Assembly (NCBI GenBank): GCA_021186555.1
Contig: JAJKFL010000005.1
Location: 54,036,635 to 54,100,634 of the forward strand
Direction: 5' to 3'
Origin: Reticulitermes speratus
Taxonomy: Eukaryota > Arthropoda > Insecta > Blattodea > Rhinotermitidae
Length of the DNA stretch: 64,000 nt
This document shows, piece by piece, positions 44,795 through 55,911 of the stretch. A model generated the notes under the pieces. That model did no database searches. It was not told the origin of the DNA and saw nothing but the letters and a program-made list of their open reading frames with translations. Each line of letters opens with the position of its first letter. Position 1 is the first letter of the stretch. The translations under genes were made by a program, and so were the position numbers.

Positions 44795-46429
44795 TCAGGA
44801 TAAAGTGTGCTGGAGCTGCAAGGGGTGAGTCAGTGGTTGCTGATGGTGACGGTGGATCACATGGGGGATGGTCATGGAGGTAGGTGGTGTGGAAACTGTA
44901 GTAGACGTTGTACTGCTATCAAGACTAGCCGCCTGGCTCAACTCTGCCTTCACACGTTTAGCAATGTGCGTCTGGGCATGCTTGTGGAGATGGTCCTTGC
45001 GAGAGAACGCCTTTCCACACTCGATACAGGAATGACTCTTGTTTCCTGAATGGATCACGTAATGTCTTGTTAGATGCTCATTTCGTTTGAATCCCTTCAT
45101 GCATACCGTACATACAAATGGCCGTTCATCACTGTGGCCACGTTTGTGCTGGTCGAGATGCTCCTTTCGTTTCAGACCTGCCCCACAGACATTGCACACA
45201 AAGCGTCGCTCCTGTTTATGCCCAGCCAGATGCTGCTCCAACATATCCCTGTCAGGATATGCCATGTAACACTCAGGACAGCAAAACAGCGTCGAACCAT
45301 CCAACGCAGTTGACAGGCGAATTTCTCCAGGCTTTGGGCGCGGAGGTTTCCTAGGAGATTTCTTCTTTTTCTTCTTCTTTGGTGATAAAGCAGGTAGTTC
45401 TTCTTGGCCAAGAATCATACTTCCTGCAATTGCCACAGGCATGTTGTCACCATCTCTCTTGAACTCTGACACTGCAGCCACTGCAACATTATTTGTCTGG
45501 TACTTTAAAAAGTGCTGAAGGCTGAGTGGGATTGTGGAAGGCTGCAGTCTTGCAAGGTAGTCTGCCATTGCAGATCCTTGCTGCTGCAGCTGTATCTGAT
45601 GACACTCCAAATGACTGCTTCCATTTGCGATGTGGCCGATGTTGAACGGCACTTGGAGGCCTTGTTTCTGGTGATTCTGCTCAACCTCACTTGTGGAGGA
45701 GGGGCCTTCTATGTCTGACTTTGAACAATCATCACTATCATCTTCACTATCTCCTGAATCCTTCTCTCGCTTAGATATTTCTAGCTTTGGCTTGATATCC
45801 TCTACCTTGCACAAATCCTGTGGCTGCAACTCTGACTCATCAACTGTCATGGTAGACACATTCTGCATCAGCTTCACGGGCCACACTGTTTGTGCCACGG
45901 CTGGTGCTCCAGATGTCGGTGTTGACTGAACGGTCAAGATAGCTGTAGAATTAACAGCTGAGTTGTGATAAGGGACATTTAATGTTGTGATGTTTTTCCC
46001 TGTGTCATTGAAATGATGCATAAATGGTACTTCACCCCAACCAAGTAGAGCTCCATGTGGGTGATGGTACTTTGTGCCACCTGCAGACTGGTTTACCATG
46101 GCTGCCAACTGATGTTCATGCGGCTGCTGTTGTTGTTGCTGATGCTGAACATGTTGCTGTTGGACTGTAGTGATACCACGAGCAGCTGCGGGAACAGGAA
46201 CGTTTACACCTGATGTAGTAATGGACACAGGGATTGCCTGGATTGGGTTACTATTTACACCTGGCGAAAGAAAGTTTGCACCATTGTGCTCTGGCCGTAT
46301 ATACTGTATTGTTCCATCAGATGCGCTCGTTACCAACATTGTGCCGGCTTGAATTTGTTCGTTACTGAATTTGGCTGCTGTAAACTGATGCATTGCAGGG
46401 AAGTGGCCTCCGAATGGTGAGAAATTCAT
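44795..46429 (-). CDS. C2H2 zinc-finger transcription factor, last coding exon
   Basis: An uninterrupted frame of 544 residues from ATG at 46429 to TGA at 44795. The frame is open further upstream, but a 3' splice site (CTATTTTAG|GTGCAGCCATG) at 46438 indicates the exon starts at 46437, so 46429 is the likely start codon and upstream exons are non-coding. Residues 1-130 are low-complexity and Gln/His-rich. Next comes an acidic, serine-rich segment (GDSEDDSDDCSKSDIEG), then a basic tract (KKKKKKKSPRKPPRPK). Four C2H2 fingers lie at about residues 382-489, with linkers GHSDERPF and IHSGNKSH. The first finger (CPEC...H...H) is set apart from the rest. A 55-residue Ser/Thr/His/Gln-rich tail follows. 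This is a nuclear DNA-binding regulator. The exact orthologue is not recognised. It is divergent from the MIIP-like gene at 47211. Confidence 0.9.
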   Translation of the reverse strand: MNFSPFGGHFPAMHQFTAAKFSNEQIQAGTMLVTSASDGTIQYIRPEHNGANFLSPGVNSNPIQAIPVSITTSGVNVPVPAAARGITTVQQQHVQHQQQQQQPHEHQLAAMVNQSAGGTKYHHPHGALLGWGEVPFMHHFNDTGKNITTLNVPYHNSAVNSTAILTVQSTPTSGAPAVAQTVWPVKLMQNVSTMTVDESELQPQDLCKVEDIKPKLEISKREKDSGDSEDDSDDCSKSDIEGPSSTSEVEQNHQKQGLQVPFNIGHIANGSSHLECHQIQLQQQGSAMADYLARLQPSTIPLSLQHFLKYQTNNVAVAAVSEFKRDGDNMPVAIAGSMILGQEELPALSPKKKKKKKSPRKPPRPKPGEIRLSTALDGSTLFCCPECYMAYPDRDMLEQHLAGHKQERRFVCNVCGAGLKRKEHLDQHKRGHSDERPFVCTVCMKGFKRNEHLTRHYVIHSGNKSHSCIECGKAFSRKDHLHKHAQTHIAKRVKAELSQAASLDSSTTSTTVSTPPTSMTIPHVIHRHHQQPLTHPLQLQHTLS

Positions 46430-46437
46430 GGCTGCAC

Positions 46438-47210
46438 CTAAAATAGTGACCAACATCCCGCTATTTATCAACAGCATAAAATATGTTTTCATTATCCTTA
46501 CAGTTATGTTAGGTTATTATGAAAAACAAACTTCCAAGTACATACACATCTAGCACAGCAATTGGGTCATGGTACCATTCACTTCCAATTAGTACTGAAA
46601 CTTATTTCACAACCAAAATAATTTCTTTTGTTGTTAATAAGACGATACATACCTACAACATGCAACAAATTTATTTGCAAAAATATCAATGCAAACTCGT
46701 ACATATAAACATTCTTACGCCATCGGATTTCAAAAGTTCGTACTACTTACATTTATAATAAATGCCTTTTGTTATTTCATACTAAATCAACAATATAATA
46801 TTAGCAGACTGTAACAATTTAAACTTCAAAACATACACACGGCGAACAACATTTTACTGTTAAATTACAGCGACATATGCTCCCAGGATGTCCAACATGT
46901 CCAGAAAATTTCCCTATACCGTACTATAAAATACGATCACAGAAAATAAAATGAACGTTTGAAAAGTATAATGCGGGGATGATGAATTAAATGAATTTAA
47001 GATTATTTTGGATAATATTAGATGCTCATATACAACTTCCATTACATGACTCACGCTTCAGGATACGAAGAAACTTCCCTTTAGCATCCTGCAGAATCAA
47101 TTTGAAATTTCCATTGTGTACTGTGCGGAAACGAAGGTAGTGATCAGATAATCTGTGGTAGTGTAGTGATTACGGCAAGACAGTAAAGCACACACACATT
47201 ACTTCCAGTT
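46438..47210. promoter_or_regulatory. Divergent promoter region between two genes
   Basis: It lies between the zinc-finger coding exon (-) and the MIIP-like start codon (+). A good minus-strand donor (GAAGC|GTGAGT) at 47055/47054 suggests a short non-coding first exon of the zinc-finger gene around 47055-47200, so transcription probably starts from both strands within a few hundred bases. No TATA box is obvious. This is inferred from layout, not shown. Confidence 0.4.
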
Positions 47211-50200
47211 ATGAGGCCCTCGTGTAGCCCAAGAATAGTCAAATTGAGGGAAAGAAATCGCATACTTCTCGATCAGCTTGAGTCAAACTCCATTCTACTA
47301 GAACGTAGTTTGAAGAAATTAAAACGCTTCGCTAGGTAGGTTATGTTGAACTAGAAAATTGAACCATTTTGTGCATTTTTTTAGTTAGTTCATTTTTCTG
47401 TAGTAGTTCACCGGAATTTTGTTTTCAGAACAGTAAGATACTCCGATAAATCATGGCAAGCTCTCCCACCGTCACCTATAAAGAGAAAGTACGAGTCTTG
47501 GAAAACAAGAAATTACTCAGGTCAAGTGGCAGCTGCTGTGAATGCGGCGTTGTACAGTTTAAGTTCTAGCAGTTCAGATGGGCAGGAACTTGACACAAAA
47601 TATACAAAAAATATGGAAGATATTACATCACCATCTAAACGTGTTAAGAAAAATTCCCCAGTTGTATCAAGGCCCAAAAACAAAGAAATGCAACTTTGTG
47701 AATGTTGTCAGAGCCCACTAAAATCATTCACTACAATTGATTTAACAAGCAATGAAAAGGTTTGTCAAGACTGTTACTGCGAAGATACTCCTGGCAAGGA
47801 CACAACAAACTCAGAGGTAACATCACAAGACAGTGATGGATCCATGCCCTTGTCCCATACTGGCAGTGGTCATCACAAAGATAAACAGCCTCCAGAACTC
47901 CATTCATCAAAGTATAGCATGAACAGTGGCATTGACAATGAACAAAAGAGAAGAACTCTGGAGGCAATACATACAATAATTGATTACTCTCCTGAATCAG
48001 TATTTCTGCGGAGACTGAAGGAAAGATCTCGGGCCGTTGGTGACCTGATTGCTCCAGGGAAGATAAGAAGAACTTTGACAAAGCCAAGCTCTGTGACGCC
48101 ACCTAAGAAATTACAAACTAACCCCATGAAATCTACAAAACAAAGTCAGGATAAGTTTAGCCCATTGAAGTCGCCTCATTCTGTTAGACACAGCTTTGGT
48201 CATGGCAATCATGAACTGATCTCCAATCAGAATCAGCATTGCACCACTGAAGAGCCTCCACACTGCAGCCCAAGATGCACATATGAAGATGATTTGGAGC
48301 TTAAGGAAAATAGGAAACATGTCTGCCATAAGAACCATTGCCACTGTTGTGTCCAGCGAAACATCCGATCCAGAAAAAGGGTTCCCACTGGTACAAAAGA
48401 GAAAGAAGCAAAACTGGTAGATGAGGTTAGATTCAATATTATGAATCAAAATATAGTTTTAAAGACTTCAAGATTTCATGGTGACTGAAAGTGATAAAAT
48501 CCTCTTGGTGACCAGCCGCATCAGCGTTGCGCAAAAGTCGGAACATTCTGGAGATCTTCTCTGCCTCACTTATGGAATAATGATGGAAGACAGAGAAGGT
48601 CTTTGTAATGTTTAGACATGTTGTCCAAATTAACATTAAAACTTACCAGAAAACACTGTACTGAAATGTTGTCCTGTTGCAAGGTTTAATTTGACAGGAT
48701 TTTGGCAATGAAATTTATAGAAACACAGAGCTAGATTTATCATGCCCCTGAGCATAGGGGATATATATAGTGGCCGGAATAGCCCAGTCGGTATAGCAAC
48801 TCGCTATGAGCTGGACGGTTCGGGGATCGAATCCTGGTGGGAGCGAGATTTTCAGCACCCGCCCAGACCAGCCCTGGAGCCCACCCAGCCTCCTGTACAA
48901 TGGGTACCGAGTCATTCCCAGGGGTAAAGCGGCCGGGGCTTGGTGTTGACCACCCACCCCCATCTAGCGCCAAGGTTAAGGAAAGAGTAGAGCTATACCT
49001 CTACTCCCCCTGTGGGCCTTCATGGCCTGTTCTAGGGAGAACTTTACCTTTTATATATATATATATATTTTATGCATGCGTGTGTGCATGCATGCATGCG
49101 TGCACACACGCACACACACCTGTACTCCCCTATATGCCTTCATTGTGTGGTACTTAATTACACAGGGACAACTTTACCATTTTATGTTTACAAATTTTTG
49201 TTTATTATTGCATTTCCACATTTGTTTTGTGTCACCATTGGTACAGAAAATTTTGATGGTCACATTTTACTTATGTCTTAAACTAAGGAAAGTCCAAAAG
49301 GTACAGTCTCAAATACTTTTACAGAATAATGAAATACAGGACCACTTGATGGACATCACACCCATGCAGGTCAGCTGTAACAGAGAGAACATACACACAC
49401 ATGCATACCCATGAAGACATACGTTCATCTCTTTATCCTTGTTATGAATATAAAATGCATTAATTTGTGTGCTGTATTATTTCAGCAGGGACTTACCAAT
49501 CCAGAGACCTCCCTGTCGAGCCCTTATAGCTGTTGCTGCGATGGCAGTACAAAGACGATGTCTCCCCCCAAGGTTCCACTGATAGCAAGTGATATAGTGG
49601 CAGACTTAGTGGACAATGAACATGATAAGAAACATATACAACCTGGTGGGCAAGACTCAAAATGGTTTCATGAGCTGAACGAGTACCGACAGTTGCATTG
49701 GTTTGATTGCCACGCCCATCCATATAATTCCTGCACCAAGGAAGACAATGCTAGAAACTTGGTTAAAGGGACTGGTCTTCCCACTGGCCATAAATGTACG
49801 TAAAAGCCTATCTGTACGCGTCACAAGAGCTCAACCATGTGGGAAAATTATTGGCACTTTCCATGGGCTCAGTATTTTGTCATTCTTGTTCACAATATTT
49901 TACCATCACATTACTGTGTAAAAACAAAATGTCACTGACCCACCTGCTTGTTCACTGACTCACCCACTCCATGCAGTTGGGTTCTATTTGAGAAGCTCTT
50001 AGTCATTCATGTGTCTGCCTTTTATGAAATCCGCTACCCGCATAGTTTTTACACTGGCCAGAAACTAAGAGGTGGCCTGTAAATAGATACAGCAGAACCT
50101 CGATTATCCGAGATAAAGGGGGCGGACCCGATTTCGGATAAGCAATATTTCGGATAATTCGGAAATTCGGCTTGACGTGATAAGGTGCAATAAAAATAAC

Positions 50201-51146
50201 ATATTTCTACGAAAAAAAATCTGATATTTTAGTTTGAACTTTTTTTTCACAACATTTTTTGGCTGCAATGTTTCTCCATTCAGCATTTTAGATGAAAGTT
50301 CTTTGAGTTTTGATTTCAATTTTACCTAATCTGAAACCGTTGATATGAAATTGGCTGCGACATCTCGCCACATTTAATTCATCTCGCAGCCTCCAATTTC
50401 TGTTCAATTGTTATTACAACACATTGTCGTCTAGGTGACATTGTTTGGAATCACTGTTAAATGAAATTTTAAAACTGCACTATAAGAAGCACACACACGT
50501 AAACTTTTCACAACAAACTGACGGGGAGAGGCTCAGAGATGTCTCGTGGCAGGCAGTTCTGGGAATCGCAGCACCTAACAGGCTTTTCGGTTAAGTGAAT
50601 TTCGGATAACCGAGGTTCTGCCGTTATAGTATTATGAGTACACTGATAATTAGGAATGAACATGCCCATTCCTTTTTCATAATGAACTGCCCTGAATTTC
50701 TTACAGTAACATACATAATTACAAGAGATTTTTGTGTTTCAGGTGTTCACAAATATGTTCTAGATGACAGGCTGTTTGCTAGACCATTGTATTCGGATCA
50801 TCAGAATAACAGCCGCTGTATGGTATGCCATTTGCCGTACACCATATTCAAGTCTAGGATGAGAGAAACTCCTGTTATAACACTACCATCAACATTACCA
50901 GATCCGGAGATTCAGGTGTCAGTACCTGCAGTAGGATCTCCTCGTGGTACAAGGCCTTCAGTTTCAGGAAATATTTTGTCCCACAAGAAGATGACACATC
51001 CTTCTGGCAGAGGCAGGGGAACACCTGGCCCAAGATCAAGGTTACAGCCAAGTCTCTTCATGCGTACTGTTGGAGATTTAACATCTCGAGCACCACCACC
51101 GGCTGATTCCTGGGCGCTTCGTTACCAAAAAGGAGTCACGAAGTAA
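47211..51146 (+). CDS. MIIP-like protein (migration and invasion inhibitory protein family), four exons
   Basis: Exons: 47211-47335, 47429-48425, 49486-49795 and 50743-51146. They join in phase (2, 0, 1) to give 611 residues. Exon 1 starts at ATG 47211 and encodes a leucine-rich helix (LRERNRILLDQLESNSILLE). Exon 2 (residues 42-374) has a Cys cluster (C132, C134, C135, C154, C157, C159), many SP/TP sites and a CHKNHCHCC cluster. Exon 3 carries WFHELNEYR (434-442). The 3-4 junction creates HKCVHKYVLDDRLF, followed by RCMVC (C503, C506). The order N-terminal LRxxNxxLLxQL helix, FFxxLxEFR, CVxxYxxxxRLFPxP, CRxC matches vertebrate MIIP (about 390 residues, described as binding IGFBP2 and restraining migration). 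The insect role is unknown. The weakest point is the end of exon 2: GAG|GTTAGA gives the phase-0 join, but reading on reaches TGA at 48488, a possible shorter isoform. The vertebrate GYDWIAG-like block was not found. Confidence 0.65.
48770..49051 (+). mobile_element. tRNA-derived SINE, family B, in intron 2 of the MIIP-like gene
   Basis: It has a GGAATAGCCCAGTCGGTATAG head and a GGGGATCGAATCCTGG B box. The body ends AGGGAGAACTTTACC. It is followed by (AT)n and an alternating CATG/CACAC stretch at 49050-49120. Confidence 0.8.
49965..50080 (-). mobile_element. Decayed LINE 3' end (TTAG-tailed family)
   Basis: On the minus strand it retains the order of CAGGCCACCTC-, TTTCATAAAAGGCAG- and GAGCTTCTCAAATAGAACCC-like blocks, with the CATGGAG end. 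It is a weak but collinear match to 60912-61046. It lies in intron 3 of the MIIP-like gene. Confidence 0.4.
50088..50626. mobile_element. pogo/Tigger-like MITE, about 535 bp
   Basis: The left end CAGCAGAACCTCGATTATCC is inverted at the right as GGATAACCGAGGTTCTGCCG. The interior repeats TTCGGATAA words. The ends match the CAGT-GAACCTCGATTATCCG consensus typical of pogo-like elements. It lies in intron 3 of the MIIP-like gene. The 71-codon ORF inside is not a transposase. Confidence 0.8.
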
Positions 51147-51367
51147 TCTGTAATTATTATAGAAGATGTTTTTATGAATATCTGCAGTGCAGTATGTTGC
51201 TAGTATGTATTCACCTGATGCATGAGAGGAATTTTTAACTGTTTTTTTTTTAAACATTTAACAACATGAATGTAAATATTGTACAACTGGTAAACATTTT
51301 AACCTCATCTCACTAGCGAAACAAATGAGTTGGTTTTTAAAATGCATATTTTAAAATGGTTTAGTCA

Positions 51368-51373
51368 AATAAA
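51368..51373 (+). terminator. Candidate poly(A) signal AATAAA
   Basis: AATAAA 222 bases after the stop of the MIIP-like gene. Another AATAAA lies near 51516. Confidence 0.5.
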
Positions 51374-51606
51374 GTGCAGAGATACTATACATAGAGGGAC
51401 ATCAGATACTTCATCGAAGTTGAAACACTTTACACTCTGTGAATGGAAATTTCTTGCTGAAAGGCACTGGTTACTTCAGAATTTTAACATCTTTGACTTC
51501 TGATAATGTTGGTGAAAATAAATTCTGTGTGATGGTCATCATTGCAAATTGTAAACTGTTATGGTAGCATACAAACAAAATTAATTTTCATTAATTATTT
51601 ATTCAC

Positions 51607-51638
<32 letters not shown>

Positions 51639-51657
51639 GTGGCAGTGCAGTACATGA

Positions 51658-52941
51658 AACTGGAAAGGTGGTAAATTTTATATTAGTCTCACCGTGCATG
51701 TTTCACAGTTCACTGTTTAAAAACACCGACAAAATGCACTTCACTTTTCTTTTATTATATATTAATAGACCCCTACATATGTTTCGGTTTTATGCAAAAA
51801 CCATCATCAGGGGGTTCAGAACTACATTCATTCTACATCCAATGTTATTTCTGCCCTTATAGTTGTGCAATATCTTAGTGTGCAAGTTACATTCACTTTT
51901 AAAAAAGAGTTTAAAACGTACTTGAAGACACTGATTATAAAATCGTTAAAAATTTGTGTCGAAATAGTAAAAGTCAGCCGTATGGATCACTGTACTACAT
52001 CTACATATCTGGCTGTTATTTGTTGTTGTGTTTCATGCTGCAGTGTATACTTCAGTGGAAGCTGGGGGCTGAAGATTACTAAATTTAAATATTGTGACAA
52101 ACATTTATGTCATTTGAATTTTGTTCATATTATGTTCAATGTGGGTTTATGGTCATTCCCAAATCTGATTGAGATGTGTTTTAGTACTGTGTTCAGAGCA
52201 TTTTCATATCATGTTTGTATAATGGAGTTTGTTTGGCAGAGAAAAAAACTTTAACAAGAAGGACTGTCCTTTTTTTTAAGTTTTTTTTCTCTGTATTTAA
52301 TTGTATAATACAGTTTGTTTGGCAGAGAAAAAACTGCAAAAAGGACAGTCCTTTTTTAAAGTTTTTTTTTCTCTGCAAAACAAACTCCATTATACAAACA
52401 TGATATAAAAATGCTCTGAACACAGTACTAGAACACATCTCAATCACATTTGGAAATGTCCATAAACCCACATTGAACAAAATATGAACAGAATTCAAAT
52501 GACATCAACTTTGTTGCAATATTTCAATTTAGTAATCATCAGTCCGCTTTGCTTCCACTGAAGTATACACTGCAGCATGAAACACAACAACAAACAACAA
52601 GCAGGACATAATATACAAAACCAAGAACAAATAACAGCCAGATATGTAGATGTAGTACAGTGATCCATACGGCTGACTTTTACTATTTCGACACAAATTT
52701 TAACGAATTTTTAACGATTTTATAATCAGTGTCTTCAAATACGTTGTAAACTCTTTTTTAAAAGTGACTTTAACTTGCATACTAAGATATTGCACAACTA
52801 TAAGGGCAGAAATAACACTGAATGTAGAATGAATGTAGTTTTGAACCCCTAATGATGGTTTTTGCATAAACCGAAACATACGTAGGGGTCTATTAATATA
52901 TAATATAAGAAAAGTGAAGTGCATTTTGTCGGGTTTTTTTA

Positions 52942-52975
<34 letters not shown>

Positions 52976-53190
52976 AGCTTTATTTCTATTGACAGTATAC
53001 ATAAATCAGCCATACAGATTGCAAGTTGTACCAATTTACCAACTTCCGTGAGAATAAAAGAAACGAGTCACCCGCACCTTCCGCTACGTGAGGAATCAAA
53101 GAAAAAGAATCAGTAACTGTGGTGAAAAAATTATTGAAAAAAACACTACCTCCTGTCAGTGTTTTTAAACAGTGAACTGGAAAGGTGGTA
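51658..53190. mobile_element. Giant foldback, about 600-bp arms, bounded by a 16-bp direct repeat
   Basis: The left arm (about 51706-52300) and right arm (about 52345-53178) are inverted copies at roughly 90% identity or better by eye. Examples are the block with GTTTCGGTTTTATGCAAAAACC, and the CAGTGTATACTTCAGTGGAAG block at 52040. The right arm has an extra insertion of about 220 bp (52935-53157) with an (ATT)n run. AACTGGAAAGGTGGTA occurs in direct orientation at 51658-51673 and 53175-53190, a candidate target duplication. Each arm holds a CTGATGATGG-stem-GAAAC hairpin. The loop is about 45-90 bp of A/T runs. No ORF is conserved between the arms. Confidence 0.85.
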
Positions 53191-53570
53191 TTGCATATTC
53201 TTTTTACTGTGTTTAGATGGTCACATTGTAGCTTTTAATTCTTTCTCTGAACACTGTTCTTGAACAAGCTGTAAATGGATGTCATAACTGATTAATATTT
53301 TAATCTGTGTAAGTTTTAAAACTAAGATAGATGTCACTATAAGTGGATAATGGATACATAACAAAAGCAGACGTGCAGTGATGCATATAAGGACAGCATG
53401 GATATTCAAGAAATTTTTAAAAAGCAAAGCTAATGATACAACATCAACAATATTACCAAAACAATAAAAGATGATTATGATTACATGATTACTAGTGATG
53501 AAGTGCTCATTAAAGTGAATCATATTTTAGTATATAATACATAGCAATGTGTGTATAACAGATATTATGC
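53191..53570. other. No gene seen
   Basis: AT-rich spacer between the foldback and the next MITE. Confidence 0.35.
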
Positions 53571-53745
53571 AGAGTAAAACCCTGATTTAATGTTCCCGCA
53601 TTTAGTGAAATCCCGGATTTAGTGATGATTTTTTCATGTACCAACAACAGCTCCATATAAACAATGTACCTCCATTTAATGAAAACCTTGATTTAGTGAA
53701 ATATATTCTAATCCCCAGCAATTCATTAAATAGGGGTTTTACTCT
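53571..53745. mobile_element. MITE, about 175 bp (same family as 41932-42094)
   Basis: Ends AGAGTAAAACCCTGATTTAA and TAGGGGTTTTACTCT. Relative to 41932-42094 it is in inverted orientation, with the shared block GAAATCCCGGATTTAGTG. Confidence 0.75.
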
Positions 53746-54102
53746 ATGTAATACAATTGAATATATTATACAATTATTGTTTAATCTTTAATATTTAATT
53801 GTTAAGAAGAATTTAATAAATTAAAATCATGAATGATTTACAAACATGTAATGATTCTGTAGTCAGGCACGTTGGCAAACCACTGGCGCAGAAAGGCTGG
53901 ATGCTACCGTCACCAAGTCTAGTTACAGGTGCCACTGGAAGATTCTGTACTACATTGGAAGTACATTATTTCCTATCTTGTTACATTTCCCATTATTAGT
54001 AATTGCATAGCTGTTGCTCCTTCCATATTCATTCCTTCATATTCTTTGCTTTCGGCATTTCATCATGAACCAAGAACAACATTTCATTCATCTTCTACAC
54101 AT
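53746..54102. other. No gene seen
   Basis: AT-rich, no feature recognised. Confidence 0.35.
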
Positions 54103-54600
54103 TTTCCACTTCATGTCAAATGAAGTTTTCCTGGTCATTGATATTCTCCAGTGCTTTCTGTAACTTCATACGTCCATCACGCGCTAGTCACTGTGCATAC
54201 TTGATCTTGAGAATTTTATCCTTTGAAATGTTGGCACTATATGGTGTAACATTGTAGACGATTTGAATTTTCCACTTCATGTCAAATGAAGTTTTCCTGG
54301 TCATTGATATTCTCCAGTGCTTTCTGTAACTTCATACGGCCATCACGCGCTAGTCACTGTGCATACTTGATCTTGAGAATTTTATCCTTTGAAATGTTGG
54401 CACTATATGGTGTAACATTGTAGACGATTTGAATGTTCCACTTCATGTCAAATGAAGTTTTCCTGGTCATTGATATTCTCCAGTGCTTTCTGTAACTTCA
54501 TACGGCCATCACGCGCTAGTCACTGTGCATACTTGATCTTGAGAATTTTATCCTTTGAAATGTTGGCACTATATGGCGTAACATTGTAGACGATTTGAAT
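54103..54600. repeat. 166-bp tandem triplication
   Basis: Three consecutive copies of a 166-bp unit, starting TTCCACTTCATGTCAAATG and ending GTAGACGATTTGAAT. They differ at only a few positions (CGTCCATC/CGGCCATC; GGTGTAAC/GGCGTAAC). The near identity indicates recent duplication. Confidence 0.9.
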
Positions 54601-54675
54601 TTTCAGCTGCCACTTTGTAATATTTTTAAGCCTAAGAAAGTGAAGCTCCTTGTTATGTGGTTAGCCATGGTAGTA

Positions 54676-54921
54676 CAGTAGTCCCCCTGTATCAGCAGGT
54701 GATACGTTCCAAGACCTACCGCGGATGCCCGAAACCGCGGATAGTAGCAAACCTTATATATAAAAGCGCAGAGTAAACTTTAGATCGACTAAAGTCGACG
54801 CTGGCAAATTGAAACGTAAATACTTAAATCGACCATGGTCGAGTTTGGCAGTGAATGTGTTAATATTTTCGGGCCACGGTAAACCGCGGATACCAAATCA
54901 GCAGATATGGGGGTTCTACTG
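54676..54921. mobile_element. pogo-like MITE, 246 bp (family P)
   Basis: TA-flanked. It starts CAGTAGTCCCCCTGTATC and ends GATATGGGGGTTCTACTG, inverted with a few changes. The interior carries ACCGCGGATGCCCGAAACCG and GTCGACGCTGGC. The copy at 62164-62960 is the same element interrupted by another transposon. Confidence 0.85.
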
Positions 54922-55911
54922 TACTGTAAATAAGGTTACTGACTACAGCTCAATTATTGCTGGGGAATTTTTCTTCTGACATCACATCGATGACCCAGTC
55001 AGGCTTCTATTTGATTGCTATTAAAGGCTATTCATTCAGAGTAAAACGGCTGTAGTATCAAGCTGGCAACCTCCGCCTAGTGCTGAAGTCTAGCATACGG
55101 ACGCAGGTAGGTTTGCCTCCATATCCCTTATATAACATAACATCATGGTGTTTAGACACAGGGACAACTTATACTTGTTATTGCATTATGAAACTTCCTC
55201 TAGTCCCTGTTACTTCTTATTTCAGGTAACATTTAAGCAATATAAATTAACCAACCACATTTACAGTTTAATATGTATCTTCTGAACAAAACTTGTTTTC
55301 TCTGTTAACAATGCAGACACAGAACCAAATTATGTCTTAAAAAAATGTCTTTCTCTTATGGACCACAATAGAACAAGATTTAAAAAAACACCAGTTTTTG
55401 TCAAAAGCAATAGTAATAGTAATAGTTCAACATTCATGCAACACCTCTTACAAAATGGCCACTTATTTTGGAAAATTGAAAATGTTATGTAAGTTTTCCA
55501 TTTCAACAGAAAAGGTTATTATATGAATATGATGGAGAAATTCCGTATTAGAAACTATCAATGATACTGAACTGAATGACATACTATAACACCAAATAAA
55601 ATTTTTTAAACAAACGTAAAAAGTGCAAGCCATAATATGCAGGGCTGAGTACACCACCACCCCTTCTCCACCCCACATAAACCACACTAGCAGTAGGCAG
55701 TGAGACCTGAACAACAGTTGACATCTTTAATGTCAGAATCCAATATCATATATATCATGACTTTATCAATTTTACTATACTCTTAAAGCAGTTATGTTAT
55801 AAAGCATAAGGTGATACTCATAAGTAATATTTGGCTCCATATTTTGATTGAACACAGTATGAATAATCACACAAGTTTCATCACTTTATGAATTGAATTG
55901 TATTATAAAGT
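54922..55911. other. No gene seen
   Basis: AT-rich. A possible SINE-like scrap (CTGGCAACCTCCGCCTAGTG) lies at about 55060-55110. Confidence 0.3.

Noticed and set aside
45074-45929. Forward-strand ORFs across the zinc-finger exon
   Set aside because: Shadow frames of the minus-strand zinc-finger coding sequence.
47526-47528. GTG at 47526 as start of the MIIP-like protein
   Set aside because: The frame is open upstream to a good acceptor at 47428 and joins in phase to an ATG-led exon at 47211-47335.
50104-50319. 71-residue reverse ORF inside the intron of the MIIP-like gene
   Set aside because: Lies within a pogo-like MITE and has no transposase motif.
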